This document shows, in pieces, positions 9,317 through 19,734 of a stretch of DNA of 64,000 bases. A program made the position numbers and the translations under genes. Under the pieces are notes generated by a model. That model did no database searches. It was not told the DNA's origin and worked only from the letters and a program-made list of their open reading frames with translations. This DNA is from Bifidobacterium pseudolongum subsp. globosum (lineage in GTDB: Bacteria; Actinomycetota; Actinomycetes; Actinomycetales; Bifidobacteriaceae), in assembly GCF_000741295.1 (NCBI RefSeq), contig NZ_JGZG01000009.1, forward strand, positions 1-64,000, given 5' to 3'. Every line of letters begins with the position of its first letter. Positions within the stretch are counted from its first letter, which is position 1.

Positions 9317-12082
9317 TCAGGCCTCGTCAGACGCCTCGCCACCGCTTTCCTCGGTGCGTTCGATCGCTTCGGAATTCTCTGTGACGAGCGGCATGCCGCC
9401 CGGCTCCTCAGTGCTCACTTCGAACACGGGCTCGCCCTGCGCCGGCTGGATCGAACTGGCCGAGCCGGAGGACTCGGTCGTCGTCGTCTCGCCGTCGGCT
9501 TCGTCTTCCGCTTCGGCGTTGCGCGCGATCGAGATGATCTCGTCGTTCTTCTCTGGCTTCGCGAAAGTCACGCCCTGCGTGGTGCGGCCGGTGCGCTTGA
9601 CTTCGTTCACATTGGCGCGGATGACCTTGCCGGACGTCATGATCGCCATCACCTGGTCCTCTTCGGAGACTACAAGGGCGCCCACAAGGAATCCACGGCC
9701 TTCCACGAGCTGCACGGCCTTGACGCCGAAGCCGTTGCGGCCCTGCAGTCGGTATTCGCTCAGCGCGGTGCGCTTGGCGAAGCCTTCGTTCGTGACCACG
9801 AACAGGTCCTTGTCGCTGTCGCCCCACACCACGTCCATCGCCAGCAGTTCGTCGCCGTCACGGAACTTCATGCCCTGCACGCCGGCGGTCTGGCGGCCCA
9901 TCGGACGCAGCTGCTCGTCGTCGGCGCGGAACTTGAGGCTCATGCCGTGCTTGGAGACGAGGATGATGTCGTCCTCGGCGTTGCACAGGTTGGCGCCGAT
10001 CAGTTCGTCGACCGTCTCGCCGTTCTCGTCGGTCATGAGGCGCACGGCGATCAGGCCGCCCTGGCGCGGCGAATCGTATTCGCTCAGGCGCGTCTTCTTG
10101 ACCTTGCCGGAACGCGTGGCGAGCACGAGGTACTTCGCCACCTCGTAGTTCGGGATCGCCAGCACGGCCTGAATCGTCTCGTCGGGCGCGAACTGCAGCA
10201 GGTTCGCCACATGTTGCCCCTTCGAATCGCGTGAGCCCTCGGGCAGCTCGTACGCCTTGCAGCGGTACACGCGGCCCTTGTTGGTGAAGAAGAGCAGCCA
10301 GTTGTGCGTGCTCGTCAGGAAGAAGTGGTCCACCACATCGTCGTCGCGCAGCTTGGCGCCCTTGATGCCCTTGCCGCCGCGGTGCTGTGCGCGGTATTCG
10401 TCGGCCTTGGTGCGCTTGATGAACCCGGCGTGCGTGACTGTGACCACCACGTTCTCCTCGGCGATCAGGTCCTCCACGTTCATCTCGCCGGAGAACGGCA
10501 GGATGCGCGTGCGGCGGTCGTCGCCGTACTTGGCCACGATCTCGTCGAGCTCGTCGCCCACGATCTTGCGCTGGCGTTCCGGGCGGGCCAGGATGTCGGC
10601 GTAGTCGGTGATCCTGCGCATGAGCTCGTCGTGTTCGTCGAGAATCTTCTGGCGTTCGAGCGCGGCCAGACGGCGCAGCTGCATCGCCAGGATCGCGTCG
10701 GCCTGGATCTCGTCCACCGTGAGCAGGTCCATGAGGCCCGTGCGCGCGACTTCCACTGTGCGCGAGCTGCGGATGAGGTGGATCACCTCGTCGATCATGT
10801 CGAGCGCCTTGAGGTAGCCCTGCAGGATGTGGTCGCGTTCTTCGGCCTCGCGCTTGAGGTACGCGGTGCGGCGCGCGATCACGTCGAGCTGGTGGCTGAC
10901 CCAGTGGCGGATGAACGCGTCGAGGCTCAGCGTGCGTGGCACGCCGTCGACGAGTGCGAGCATGTTCGCGCCGAATGTTTGCTGCAGTTGCGAATGCTTG
11001 TACAGGTTGTTGAGCACGACCTTCGGCACGGCGTCGCGCTTCAGCACGAGCACGAGGCGCTGGCCGGTGCGGCCCGACGTCTCGTCGCGCATGTCGGCGA
11101 TGCCCTGGATCTTGCCGTCGCGCACAGCCTCGCGGATCGAGACGACGAGGCGGTCCGGATTCACCTGGTACGGCAGTTCCGTGACCACGAGGCACATGCG
11201 CCCCTTGATCTCTTCAGTATTGACGACCGCGCGCATCGTGATGAGGCCACGGCCCGTGCGGTACGCCTGCTCGATGCCCTTGTGGCCGAGGATTGTGGCG
11301 CCGGTGGGGAAGTCAGGGCCCTTGATGCGCTCGATCAGTGCGTCAAGCAGTTCCTCGCGCGTGGCTTCGGGGTGGTCGAGCGCCCAATGCACGCCGTCGG
11401 CGACTTCACGCATGTTGTGCGGCGGGATGTTCGTGGCCATGCCGACCGCGATGCCGGACGACCCGTTGACGAGCAGGTTCGGGAAGCGCGCGGGCAGTAC
11501 GGTGGGCTCCTGCGTCTTGCCGTCGTAGTTCGGCACAAAATCGACGGTGTCTTTGTCGATGTCGCGCACGAGTTCCATCGCGAGCGGAGCCATGCGGCAT
11601 TCGGTGTAACGCATGGCGGCGGCCGGGTCGTCGCCGGGGGAGCCGAAGTTGCCCTGGCCGTCCACGAGCAGGTAGCGCATCGACCAATCCTGCGCCATGC
11701 GCACCAAGGTGTCGTAGATCGCGGAATCGCCGTGCGGGTGATACTTGCCCATCACGTCGCCCACGACGCGCGAGCACTTGTTGTAGCCGCGGTCGGGGCG
11801 GTAGCCGCCGTCGTACATCGCATAGACCACGCGGCGGTGCACCGGCTTCATGCCGTCGCGCACGTCGGGCAGCGCGCGTTCCACAATCACGGAAAGCGCG
11901 TACGAAAGATACGACTGGCGCATCTCTTCCTGCAGGTCCACGGGCTGCACGCGGTTGCCCTTGAGCAGGCCGTAGTCGGTGTTGTCCGCTTCTTGCGGGC
12001 TGAGCGGTTCGAGTGCGCCGGCGTGCAGCGCGTTCTCGTCGTCGGCGCCGTCCGCGCCGGTGTTGGTGGGTTCGTCTGCCAA
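9317..12082 (-). CDS. gyrA: DNA gyrase subunit A
   Basis: A 921-residue type II topoisomerase subunit that, with GyrB, introduces negative supercoils. The breakage-reunion domain has the catalytic tyrosine at Y159 in AMRYTECRM. The quinolone-resistance region reads [12 protein letters not shown], with Ser120 and Asp124 at the positions equal to E. coli S83 and D87, so the sequence is wild type there. The C-terminal beta-pinwheel has the GyrA-box variant [10 protein letters not shown]. The last 60 residues are acidic and low in complexity. The start is TTG at 12080-12082 with AAGGA a few bases upstream; no better ATG or GTG exists. It begins 47 bases after gyrB. Confidence 0.98.
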   Translation of the reverse strand: MADEPTNTGADGADDENALHAGALEPLSPQEADNTDYGLLKGNRVQPVDLQEEMRQSYLSYALSVIVERALPDVRDGMKPVHRRVVYAMYDGGYRPDRGYNKCSRVVGDVMGKYHPHGDSAIYDTLVRMAQDWSMRYLLVDGQGNFGSPGDDPAAAMRYTECRMAPLAMELVRDIDKDTVDFVPNYDGKTQEPTVLPARFPNLLVNGSSGIAVGMATNIPPHNMREVADGVHWALDHPEATREELLDALIERIKGPDFPTGATILGHKGIEQAYRTGRGLITMRAVVNTEEIKGRMCLVVTELPYQVNPDRLVVSIREAVRDGKIQGIADMRDETSGRTGQRLVLVLKRDAVPKVVLNNLYKHSQLQQTFGANMLALVDGVPRTLSLDAFIRHWVSHQLDVIARRTAYLKREAEERDHILQGYLKALDMIDEVIHLIRSSRTVEVARTGLMDLLTVDEIQADAILAMQLRRLAALERQKILDEHDELMRRITDYADILARPERQRKIVGDELDEIVAKYGDDRRTRILPFSGEMNVEDLIAEENVVVTVTHAGFIKRTKADEYRAQHRGGKGIKGAKLRDDDVVDHFFLTSTHNWLLFFTNKGRVYRCKAYELPEGSRDSKGQHVANLLQFAPDETIQAVLAIPNYEVAKYLVLATRSGKVKKTRLSEYDSPRQGGLIAVRLMTDENGETVDELIGANLCNAEDDIILVSKHGMSLKFRADDEQLRPMGRQTAGVQGMKFRDGDELLAMDVVWGDSDKDLFVVTNEGFAKRTALSEYRLQGRNGFGVKAVQLVEGRGFLVGALVVSEEDQVMAIMTSGKVIRANVNEVKRTGRTTQGVTFAKPEKNDEIISIARNAEAEDEADGETTTTESSGSASSIQPAQGEPVFEVSTEEPGGMPLVTENSEAIERTEESGGEASDEA

Positions 12083-12129
12083 TTGAAGTCCTTAACCTAG
12101 TGTTCCGTTCACATTCCAAAAACCGCGCG

Positions 12130-14220
12130 TCAGGCGTCGATCCAGCGGGCGTTGTGCGCGTTGCGCTGGATGAACAGGCGGCGAGGCTCCACCTCGTCGC
12201 CCATGAGCATCGAGAACGTCTCGTCGGCCTGCAGTGCGTCTTCGATGTGCACCTGCTTGAGCACGCGGTTGGCCGGGTCCATCGTGGTCTCCCACAGTTC
12301 CTGATAGCTCATCTCGCCCAGGCCCTTGTAGCGCTGGATGCCTTCGCCCTTCGGCAGCGTGCGGCCGTTTGCCTTGCCTTCGGCGAGCACACGGTCGCGC
12401 TCGGCGTCGGTGTACACGAAGTCGTGCGGGCCCTTGGTCCACTTGAGGCGGTACAGCGGCGGCATGGCCACATACACGTACCCCGCGTTGATCATGGGGC
12501 GCATGTACCGGAAGAACAGCGTCAGGTTCAGCGTGGCGATGTGCGCGCCGTCCACGTCGGCGTCGGCCATGATGATGACCTTGTGGTAGCGCACCTTGTC
12601 GATGTCGAAGTCCTCGCCGTAGCCGCCGCCGATCGCGGTGATGAGCGACTCGATCGTGTCCGACTTCATCATGCGGTCGAGGCTCGCGCGCTCGGTGTTG
12701 AGGATCTTGCCGCGCAACGGCAGGATCGCCTGCGTGATCGGGTTGCGGCCCTGAATGGCCGAGCCGCCTGCCGAATCGCCCTCGACGATGAACAGCTCGC
12801 ACTCGCTCGGGTCGTTCGACTGGCAGTCCTTGAGCTTGTCGGGCATGCCGGCGGATTCGAAGATCGACTTGCGGCGCGTGTTCTCGCGCGCCTTCTTGGC
12901 GGCGATGCGCGCGCGTGAGGCCTCGATGGCCTTCTGGATGATGTTCTTCGCCTCGGTGGGGTGCGCATCGAACCAGTCGCCGAGCTTCTCGTTCATCACG
13001 CGCTGCACGAAGGTCTTCGCCTCGGAGTTGCCGAGCTTCGTCTTCGTCTGACCTTCGAACTGCGGGTTCGTCAGCTTCACCGAGATGACCGCGGTCAGGC
13101 CTTCGCGCACGTCGTCGCCGGAAAGGTTGTCATCCTTCTCTTTGAGGATGTTCTTGTCGCGCGCGTAGCGGTTCACCATGCTCGTGAGCGCCGCGCGGAA
13201 GCCCTCTTCGTGCGTGCCGCCTTCGGTCGTGGAGATCGTGTTCGCGAAGGTGTGCACGGACTCGGAGTACGCGGTGGTCCACTGCATGGCGATTTCGACG
13301 GAGATGCCGATCTGCAGGTCCTCCGACTCGATGTCGATCACATCGGGCTCGATCGGCGTGGCCTTGCGCAGCTTGACCATGTAGTCCACGTAGTCCTTGA
13401 TGCCGTTCGCGTACTGGTACGTGACGGTCTGGTGCAGCTCCTCGGCGGCGTTGTCGCCGTCGCCGGTCACCTCGTCGCCCTGCACCTCGGTTTCGCGCAT
13501 GTCGGTGAGCGTGATCTTGAGGCCCTTGTTCAGGAACGCCATCTGCTGGAAGCGGCTGCGCAGCGTCTCGAAGTCGTAGATCGTGGTCTCGAAGATCTTC
13601 GGGTCGGGCCAGAACGTGACCGAGGTGCCGGTCGTCTCGTCGTCGCGCATCGCACGGCCCTGCTTGAGCGGCGCGGTGGGGTGCTGGTTCACGTAGGTCT
13701 GCGTCCAGTAATAGCCCTGGCGGCGCACTTCGATGTCGACGCGCGTCGAGAGCGCGTTGACGACGGAGATGCCCACGCCATGCAGGCCGCCAGAGACCGC
13801 GTAACCGCCGCCGCCGAACTTGCCGCCGGCATGCAGCTTCGTCATGACCGTCTCCACGCCGGAGACGCCTTCGCCCGGCACTTCGTCGACCGGGATGCCA
13901 CGGCCGTCGTCGACGACGCGGATGCCGTTGTCGGGCAGAATCGTCACCTCGATGTGCGAGGCGTAGCCGGCGAGCGCCTCGTCGACCGAATTGTCGACGA
14001 TCTCATACACCAGGTGGTGCAGGCCGCGCGGGCCGGTGGAGCCGATGTACATGCCCGGGCGGATGCGCACTGCCTCAAGGCCTTCGAGCACGCGCAGATC
14101 GCTCGCGTCGTAATGGTCGGGCGAGAGGGTATCGTCGAGCTGCGCTTCGGTCAGCTGGTCGTTGGCTGGATCGCCGGACTCGGGGGATTCCATCTTCGAA
14201 TCGTCCGCAAGATCTGTCAC
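12130..14220 (-). CDS. gyrB: DNA gyrase subunit B
   Basis: A 696-residue ATPase subunit of gyrase. The GHKL ATPase domain is seen at [26 protein letters not shown] and [15 protein letters not shown]. The TOPRIM domain contains EGDSAGGSA and DADVDGAHI. The C-terminal [17 protein letters not shown] motif is typical. The GTG at 14220 was chosen because AAAGGA lies seven bases upstream; the open frame extends 21 codons further. A terminator-like hairpin at 14287-14306 separates gyrB from the recF-DUF721 genes, suggesting its own promoter upstream. Confidence 0.98.
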   Translation of the reverse strand: MTDLADDSKMESPESGDPANDQLTEAQLDDTLSPDHYDASDLRVLEGLEAVRIRPGMYIGSTGPRGLHHLVYEIVDNSVDEALAGYASHIEVTILPDNGIRVVDDGRGIPVDEVPGEGVSGVETVMTKLHAGGKFGGGGYAVSGGLHGVGISVVNALSTRVDIEVRRQGYYWTQTYVNQHPTAPLKQGRAMRDDETTGTSVTFWPDPKIFETTIYDFETLRSRFQQMAFLNKGLKITLTDMRETEVQGDEVTGDGDNAAEELHQTVTYQYANGIKDYVDYMVKLRKATPIEPDVIDIESEDLQIGISVEIAMQWTTAYSESVHTFANTISTTEGGTHEEGFRAALTSMVNRYARDKNILKEKDDNLSGDDVREGLTAVISVKLTNPQFEGQTKTKLGNSEAKTFVQRVMNEKLGDWFDAHPTEAKNIIQKAIEASRARIAAKKARENTRRKSIFESAGMPDKLKDCQSNDPSECELFIVEGDSAGGSAIQGRNPITQAILPLRGKILNTERASLDRMMKSDTIESLITAIGGGYGEDFDIDKVRYHKVIIMADADVDGAHIATLNLTLFFRYMRPMINAGYVYVAMPPLYRLKWTKGPHDFVYTDAERDRVLAEGKANGRTLPKGEGIQRYKGLGEMSYQELWETTMDPANRVLKQVHIEDALQADETFSMLMGDEVEPRRLFIQRNAHNARWIDA

Positions 14221-14259
14221 AGAGATTCCTTTCTGCGTTCGCCGTGAAGGGTTATGCGC

Positions 14260-14274
14260 AGGGCGATATGCCCT
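14260..14274 (-). promoter_or_regulatory. Small hairpin in the gyrB leader
   Basis: AGGGC (14260-14264) and GCCCT (14270-14274) enclose GATAT, 40 bases upstream of the gyrB start. It could form in the leader RNA; role unknown. Confidence 0.3.
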
Positions 14275-14286
14275 AGAACACAAATA

Positions 14287-14306
14287 AAACGCCCTTCTAG
14301 GCGTTT
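14287..14306 (-). terminator. Terminator or attenuator upstream of gyrB
   Basis: AAACGCC (14287-14293) and GGCGTTT (14300-14306) form a 7-bp stem. On the minus strand the stem is followed by TATTTG, so the T-run reads TTTTATTTG. It lies between the DUF721 stop (14394) and gyrB. It may end the dnaN-recF transcript or attenuate gyrB. Confidence 0.6.
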
Positions 14307-14393
14307 AGGTAGTCTACTAAGTATTCTACTTGCGCATAGGGACGTCTCCGCACAGCGGGCTCGCTGCGGATTTTCACGCGGATCATCGCCGCA

Positions 14394-14900
14394 TCAACGC
14401 TCGCGCGGCGGCCTCATATTGTGTTGTACGTACAACCGTTTGCGCATGCCCGGCCCATGCGCCTGCGGCCCCACCACGCGCACGTCGTCCACGGTCAGCC
14501 CGGTGAGCGTTTTGCGCACTTTCTCGAGGATCTGCGGGCGCAGGAACTGCACCTGCTGGGTCCATGCGGGCGATTCCGTGCTGATCGTGAGCACGCCGTC
14601 GGCGAGCCGCTCCACGCGTGTGTGCGCGGCGAGCACATCGCCCACGATCGACGCCCAGTCCTCGGTCAGCGCGGCAATCTGCATGTGGGGGAGCCAGCCG
14701 GCACGCTGCAGGAATCCGGACATCACACCACCGAAACCGCGCACGTCACGCCCCGGTTTGCCGAAGTTCTCGCGCGCCTGCTCGCGCTTGATGCGCCGTT
14801 CGCGGATCAGCCCGGCGCGGTCGCTCAGCCGCTTGAACTCCTGCGCGCCGAGTTTGCGTTCGTCAAGGTGGAGCGCCACCACCACTGGTTCGCGGATCAT
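14394..14900 (-). CDS. DUF721 (DciA-like) protein
   Basis: A 168-residue protein of the DUF721 family, which lies between recF and gyrB in most actinobacteria. Some DUF721 members (DciA) recruit the replicative helicase in bacteria lacking DnaC, so a replication role is plausible. The conserved core is WASIVGDVLAAHTRVERLADGVLTI, then STESPAWTQQVQFLRPQIL. A basic N-terminal helical region (KLGAQEFKRLSDRAGLIRER) precedes it. The ATG at 14900 overlaps the recF stop as ATGA, showing translational coupling. The C-terminal tail is short and basic. Confidence 0.88.
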   Translation of the reverse strand: MIREPVVVALHLDERKLGAQEFKRLSDRAGLIRERRIKREQARENFGKPGRDVRGFGGVMSGFLQRAGWLPHMQIAALTEDWASIVGDVLAAHTRVERLADGVLTISTESPAWTQQVQFLRPQILEKVRKTLTGLTVDDVRVVGPQAHGPGMRKRLYVQHNMRPPRER

Positions 14901-16045
14901 GTATCCTCCCCGTGCTCCATGCGGGCGCGCAGATCGTGCACGTCGATCACGTGCGCGCCGGCGATCGGCGGAATGTCGGAAGCTGCGGCCACGGTGATGA
15001 TCACCTGCCGCTGGGCCTGCGCGAATTCGAGGATCTGCGCGCGCCGAGTTTCGTCGAGTTGGGCGAACACGTCGTCGAGGATCACCACGGGCTGCGTGCC
15101 GTATTCCTGATTGAGCAGCTCGTAGACGGCCATTTTGAGCGCCAGGCCGAGCGTCCACATCTCGCCGTTCGACGCGAATTCGCGCGCGGGCATGCCGTTG
15201 AGCTGCACCATGAGCTCGTCGCGCTGCGGGCCGATCAGGTTCTGCCCGCGCGCCACTTCGCCCGCATACAGCCGTTGGAAGTGCTGGCTGATCCGCGCCG
15301 CCGGATCGTCGCCGTCGAGGACTTCGGCGAACGACGGCTCATACAGCAGCGACGCCTGTTCGCCGGCGCCCGAAAGCCGTGCCACGAGGTCCGCGAAGGG
15401 CCGCTGCAGGCGCTCCACGAGGTCGATGCGCGCACGCGTGATCTGCAGGCCGAGTTCGATGTATTGGCCGGTCCAGATCTCCAGACCGGTCAGCGCGGTG
15501 TCGCGGTAGGTGTCGAAGCCGCGTTCGGCCGCGCCGAGCTGTTTGAGCAGGGCCGCGCGCTGTTTGGCGACGTGCGTGAAGCGCTGCAGCTGGTCCGCGT
15601 AGCCGCGCATGAGCATCGACGCGGTCTGGTTCATGAACTGCCTGCGCGCGCCCGGATCGCCCGCCACGAGCCGCTGGTCGTCCGGCGTGAACGCGACGAG
15701 CGGGATCATGCCGGCGATGTCGCGCATGTAGCGAGACGGTCCGCCGTTGATGCGTGCGCGGTTGGCGCCTTTCGCGCGGATCGTGGCCTCGATTGTGGTG
15801 GGCGGCTCATCCGGTTCGTCGCTGACGTTCGCGCGGATCGTGGCCTGCGTGTGGCCGCGCTGCACGAGCGGCAGCGACGACGTGGCGCGGTGGCTCGACC
15901 CGGTGGCGAGCACTTCGAGCGCCTCCACGATGTTGGTCTTGCCCAAGCCGTTGGCCCCCTGCAGGATGGTGACGCCGGAGGCCAGGTCGAGCAGGCAATG
16001 ATCCCATGACCGGAAGTGGTCGAGCGCCAAGCGCGAAACAACCAT
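14897..16045 (-). CDS. recF: DNA replication and repair protein RecF
   Basis: A 382-residue SMC-like ATPase that binds single/double-strand junctions and loads RecA in gap repair. The Walker A is GANGLGKTN about 35 residues in. The signature region lies near GPQRDELMVQLNGMPAREFASNGEMWTLGLALKM, and Walker B is PVVILDDVFAQLDETR. The start ATG at 16045 gives MVVSRLALDHFRSW, the standard RecF N-terminus, eight bases after the dnaN stop. It overlaps the next gene by four bases. Confidence 0.96.
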   Translation of the reverse strand: MVVSRLALDHFRSWDHCLLDLASGVTILQGANGLGKTNIVEALEVLATGSSHRATSSLPLVQRGHTQATIRANVSDEPDEPPTTIEATIRAKGANRARINGGPSRYMRDIAGMIPLVAFTPDDQRLVAGDPGARRQFMNQTASMLMRGYADQLQRFTHVAKQRAALLKQLGAAERGFDTYRDTALTGLEIWTGQYIELGLQITRARIDLVERLQRPFADLVARLSGAGEQASLLYEPSFAEVLDGDDPAARISQHFQRLYAGEVARGQNLIGPQRDELMVQLNGMPAREFASNGEMWTLGLALKMAVYELLNQEYGTQPVVILDDVFAQLDETRRAQILEFAQAQRQVIITVAAASDIPPIAGAHVIDVHDLRARMEHGEDT

Positions 16046-16053
16046 GATGCGCG

Positions 16054-17178
16054 TCAGTTGCCGAAGCGCATCGGCACGAGCAGGTAGCGGTAGGCGAGCG
16101 ATTCCTCGGAATCGGCCTCCTGCTGGCCGTTGAATTCGACCGGCTTGATCGCCGTCGTCATTTTCATGCGTACGAACGGTTCGGCGATGGCGCTCAGGCC
16201 TTCGCGCAGGTAGTTCGGGTTGAACGCCACGGTGATGTCTTCGCCGTCGAGGTCCACGTCGAGGATTTCGTTCGCGGAGGCTTCGTCGGCGGCGCCGGCC
16301 GAGAGCGTGAGCTCCTGGCCGGCGAACACCATGCGGATGGGGGCGTTGCGTTCGGCTACGAGCGAGACGCGCTTGATCGCGTCGAGCAGCGCCTGCTTGT
16401 TGATGACGACGTGGATGGGGTAGGAGTCGGCATACAGCTTGTCCACGTTGGGGAATTCGCCGTCGATGAGCTGCACGGTGGAGATGCGGCCGGCGTTTTC
16501 GATGCCGAGGAGCGAGGGGTTCTGCGGGTCCAGGTAGACGATCACGTTCTGGTGCTCGTCGATGGAACGGGAGATGTCGCGCAGGTGCGAGCCGCCGACG
16601 AGCGCGATCGTGTTCAGGTCGTCGCTCTGCGGCGTCCACTGGAACGTGGAGCGCGAGAGGCGGAAGCGGTCGGTTGAAGACATGGTGACCGAGTCGCCTT
16701 CGAAGCGCATCTGGATGCCGGTGAGTACCGGGCGGCTTTCGTCGCGCGCCACTGCCACGGCGGCTTGGTTCACCGACTGCGTGAAGGTCTGCGCGTCCAC
16801 TTGGCCGAGCTGCGGGGGCAGCTGCGGCAGATCCGGGTATTCGGTTTCGGGCATGAGCTGCAACGTGAACGTAGACTTGCCCGAGGTGATTTGTAGCGTG
16901 GATCCGTTGGTCTGCATGTAGGCTTTTTCGGAAGGCAGCGACTTGCTGATGTCGGCGAGCAGTTTGCCCGGTACCACCACGGTGCCTTCCTCATCCACAC
17001 CGGCCTCCACATGGTCGCGGGCGGAAATCTCATAGGTGAACGCCGAAAGACGCAGCGTTCCCTCCGTTGCTTCCAATTTCACGCCGGAAAGGATTGGATT
17101 GGTGGGGCGTGCATTGAGCACACTGGTGGTCCATGCTACGGCGTCTGCGAATGAGGTGGAATTGACTTCGACTTTCAT
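16054..17178 (-). CDS. dnaN: DNA polymerase III beta subunit (sliding clamp)
   Basis: A 374-residue ring-forming clamp that tethers the replicative polymerase. The three clamp domains are visible. The N-terminus MKVEVNSTSFADAVAW, internal VLTGIQMRFEGDSVTMSSTDRFRLS and the C-terminal YRYLLVPMR, part of the conserved hydrophobic pocket end, fit the family. The ATG at 17178 has GGGAG upstream. The intergenic region towards dnaA is the origin core. Confidence 0.98.
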   Translation of the reverse strand: MKVEVNSTSFADAVAWTTSVLNARPTNPILSGVKLEATEGTLRLSAFTYEISARDHVEAGVDEEGTVVVPGKLLADISKSLPSEKAYMQTNGSTLQITSGKSTFTLQLMPETEYPDLPQLPPQLGQVDAQTFTQSVNQAAVAVARDESRPVLTGIQMRFEGDSVTMSSTDRFRLSRSTFQWTPQSDDLNTIALVGGSHLRDISRSIDEHQNVIVYLDPQNPSLLGIENAGRISTVQLIDGEFPNVDKLYADSYPIHVVINKQALLDAIKRVSLVAERNAPIRMVFAGQELTLSAGAADEASANEILDVDLDGEDITVAFNPNYLREGLSAIAEPFVRMKMTTAIKPVEFNGQQEADSEESLAYRYLLVPMRFGN

Positions 17179-17309
17179 GCTGCTCCCTGCATTGGTGGTT
17201 GGCGGTGCTGTCTGAAGTTCATTCTAGCGAGTCTTCGCGGTTGTTCTCCCACTGCTTGGTGTGGATTGCCGCGCGGAGTTATGAAGATGGTGATGAGATT
17301 GAAGTGGGT

Positions 17310-17332
17310 AAGGAATAATCGTAATAATAACG
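17310..17332. other. AT-rich candidate unwinding element of oriC
   Basis: AGGAATAATCGTAATAATAA and flanks form the only clearly AT-rich stretch in the dnaA-dnaN gap. It lies directly beside the DnaA boxes, as expected for a DNA unwinding element. The call is inference from composition and position. Confidence 0.5.
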
Positions 17333-17342
17333 GCTGTGGATT

Positions 17343-17574
17343 TGTGGATAACCTGCGAAAGCCTTTCCACCATGGGGATTGTGGACAACTTGCATATGTG
17401 GATAACCGCTGCGGATAATGTGGATAAATAGCCGAGTTATCCACCATTGCAAGAAGGCGGTCGGTTTATCCACATTTTTTGTGGATTCATCCACGGCGCA
17501 TCCACGCGATTTGGGCAGTTTTCCACGGGTTATCCCCTGAAGTTACCCACATATGTGCATAACCATGTGGATAA
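17343..17574. other. oriC core: DnaA-box cluster between dnaA and dnaN
   Basis: The 498-base gap 17179-17676 has no gene but many TTATCCACA-type boxes. TGTGGATAA lies at 17343, 17397, 17419 and 17566; TTATCCACA at 17466. One-mismatch copies are TGTGGACAA at 17380, TTATCCACC at 17437 and TGTGCATAA at 17554. Both orientations occur. With the adjacent AT-rich stretch at 17310-17332 this is the origin of replication. Confidence 0.92.
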
Positions 17575-17676
17575 CTTTTTTCGCCGGAACACACCCGCCG
17601 GTGTGTCGCGCCGGCGGTGCGTCCACGGCGAACTGTGGATGGGCACACAAATCGTCCAGTATACGCCCGGCCTGCG

Positions 17677-19254
17677 CTATTCGCTGATGCGCTGGCGCAG
17701 CTGCAGCGTCAGCTCGGTGACGTATGTGTAGATCTGCGGGTTGTCTTTCATGCCTTCCGAGATGGTCTTGCAGTTGTGCATGACCGTGGTGTGATCGCGC
17801 CCGCCGAACACCTGGCCGATGTTCACGAGGCTCATGCTTGTCAGGTCGCGCGTCAGGTACATGGCGATCTGTCGGGCGATCGTCACGTTCTTGGTTCGGG
17901 TGGGGCCCACGAGGTCGTCGAACGTGAGGTGGAAATACTTCGCCACACGGCCGATGATGTCGGTCGGCTTGAGCTCGATGTCGGTCGAGAAGAAATCCTG
18001 CAGCGTCTGCTCGGCGAGGATGCGCGTGACCGGCTGGTTGTTGAGCGAGGCGAGCGCCGTCACACGGTTCAGCGCGCCTTCGAGCTCGCGGATGTTGTCG
18101 GTGAACCGCTCGGCGATCAGGTCGAGCACGTCGTTCGGCACATACGTGCCGTTCGTGGAGACGAGCATGCGCAGGATCGCGATGCGCGTCTCGAGGTCCG
18201 GCGGCTTGACGTCGACGGTCAGACCCTGCTCGAAGCGAGAGATGAGTCGTGCTTCGAAGCCCTTGAGGTTCTTCGGCGGCACGTCGGACGCGATGACGAT
18301 GCGCTTGTTGTTCTGGTAGAGCGAGTTGAACGTGTGGAAGAACTGCTCGAGCGTCGACTCCTTGTCTCCCAGGAACTGGATGTCGTCGATGAGCAGCACG
18401 TCGATCTCGCGGTATTTGCGGTTGAACTCGTTGATGCGGCTTTCCCCACTCGCCTTGTCGGCGCGCAGCGAGTCGATGAACTCGTTCGTGAATTCCTCAC
18501 TCGTCACGTAGCGCACGCGCGTACCGGGCTGCTTGAGCAGCGCGTAATTGCCGATCGCGTTGAGCAGATGGGTCTTGCCCAGACCCGACCCACCGTAGAT
18601 ACACAGGGGGTTGAAATCCTGCCCCGAGCCTTCCGCCACGGCGAGCGCCACGGTGCGCGCGAAGCGGTTCGAATCGCCGGGCACGAAGGTGTCGAACGTG
18701 TCGTTGCGGTTGAGGTGCGTCTCCGGGTCGAGTGACGGCTTGCGCTGGCGGTCCTTCATCGGCACCTGCGGGAACGAGCCGGTGGATGCGGGCATGTCGA
18801 AGTTCGTGCCGGGCATGATGTCTTCGAAGGTCTGTACCACGGCCTCGTCGTAATGCGTGGCGGGCTTGGCCGGGGCGGCGGACCCGCGCGGCGCCGCTTC
18901 GGCCGCGGCCGGTTTCGCACGGCTCGGCGCGCGTTCGGCCTCGACCTGCGCCCCGGGCGGCGTGGCGCGCGTGGAAGACTGCAGGATCTTGAACGCGGGG
19001 AACAGTTCGATGCCGCCGTTGGCCACCTTGAGCGCCTGCAGCAGCACGGAGTTGAGGTCGGTCTGCAGCATGCGCTGGGTTTCGTTGTTCTCCACGGCCA
19101 AAATGATCGTGGTGCCGTAGATCGCCTCGGGCAGCACGCCTTCGAACCACCCCTTCTGCCGGGCGGACAGTGTCGCGTTGCCGCGTAGAAGGGTAAGCGC
19201 GTTCGACCAGATCAGGGCTGATTGGGTGCCCGGATCGAGATTGTCTCCGCTCAT
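17677..19254 (-). CDS. dnaA: Chromosomal replication initiator DnaA
   Basis: A 525-residue AAA+ initiator that binds the boxes on both sides of its gene and opens the origin. Domain I is residues 1-90. The low-complexity Ala/Pro-rich domain II runs to about 170. Walker A is GGSGLGKTH near residue 222, and Walker B is VLLIDDIQFL. The C-terminal helix-turn-helix carries the DnaA signature FGGRDHTTVMHN. The ATG at 19254 starts a family-typical domain I. The promoter region upstream contains DnaA boxes, fitting autoregulation. Confidence 0.98.
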   Translation of the reverse strand: MSGDNLDPGTQSALIWSNALTLLRGNATLSARQKGWFEGVLPEAIYGTTIILAVENNETQRMLQTDLNSVLLQALKVANGGIELFPAFKILQSSTRATPPGAQVEAERAPSRAKPAAAEAAPRGSAAPAKPATHYDEAVVQTFEDIMPGTNFDMPASTGSFPQVPMKDRQRKPSLDPETHLNRNDTFDTFVPGDSNRFARTVALAVAEGSGQDFNPLCIYGGSGLGKTHLLNAIGNYALLKQPGTRVRYVTSEEFTNEFIDSLRADKASGESRINEFNRKYREIDVLLIDDIQFLGDKESTLEQFFHTFNSLYQNNKRIVIASDVPPKNLKGFEARLISRFEQGLTVDVKPPDLETRIAILRMLVSTNGTYVPNDVLDLIAERFTDNIRELEGALNRVTALASLNNQPVTRILAEQTLQDFFSTDIELKPTDIIGRVAKYFHLTFDDLVGPTRTKNVTIARQIAMYLTRDLTSMSLVNIGQVFGGRDHTTVMHNCKTISEGMKDNPQIYTYVTELTLQLRQRISE

Positions 19255-19534
19255 AGCTGCATCTCCACTGTCATCAGAAAAAACCTAACAGCATATGTTT
19301 ACTCCGACTGAAGGAAGTTATCCACATGCTTGCGTGTTGAAAACACTGGATTTGTGAATAACATTGGTGTAGTTTGTGGATAAGTCCCCGTGAGTTTCCC
19401 CATAGATTGCAACGATTCTGTGGATTTTCCGCCCCACGTATCCACCGCGGTTGAGGCTGTGCCGTAGGCTGACTTGGAGCCGCCCTCCCCGCGGGGTAGG
19501 GGTATCGGTAGATTAGTAGGGATTGTGTCAAGAA
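19255..19534. other. Second DnaA-box cluster between dnaA and rpmH
   Basis: The gap 19255-19582 holds the divergent dnaA and rpmH promoters. DnaA boxes are TTATCCACA at 19318-19326 and TGTGGATAA at 19375-19383. Weaker ones are TGTGAATAA at 19353-19361 and TGTGGATTT at 19419-19427. No gene was seen in the gap. Confidence 0.8.
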
Positions 19535-19557
19535 GCGCCATGCGTGAAACATGGCGC
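19535..19557 (+). promoter_or_regulatory. Hairpin in the rpmH leader
   Basis: GCGCCATG (19535-19542) and CATGGCGC (19550-19557) form a perfect 8-bp stem with loop CGTGAAA, ending 25 bases upstream of the rpmH ATG. It would be in the leader RNA. Confidence 0.5.
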
Positions 19558-19582
19558 GTACGTTTTAACGGGAGCATCAACC

Positions 19583-19717
19583 ATGAAGAGGACCTTCCAG
19601 CCGAACAACCGCCGCCGTCACATGAAGCACGGCTTCCGCGCCCGCATGCGCACCCGCGCCGGCCGCGCCATCATCAATCGTCGTCGTTCCAAGGGCCGCA
19701 AGACCCTCTCCGCCTGA
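19583..19717 (+). CDS. rpmH: 50S ribosomal protein L34
   Basis: A 44-residue, highly basic large-subunit protein ([20 protein letters not shown], ending KGRKTLSA). It matches bacterial L34 across its length. The ATG at 19583 is fixed by homology; GGGAG lies upstream. It starts the plus-strand rpmH-rnpA-yidD-yidC operon, divergent from dnaA. Confidence 0.98.
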   Translation: MKRTFQPNNRRRHMKHGFRARMRTRAGRAIINRRRSKGRKTLSA

Positions 19718-19734
19718 TTCCATCTGACGGCGAA

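Noticed and set aside
8430-10148. A 572-codon frame starting in the repeat array
   Set aside because: It runs antisense through DUF3566 and gyrA; only the repeat-derived start is of interest.
10304-12100. A 598-codon plus-strand frame over gyrA
   Set aside because: Antisense shadow of a clear gyrA gene.
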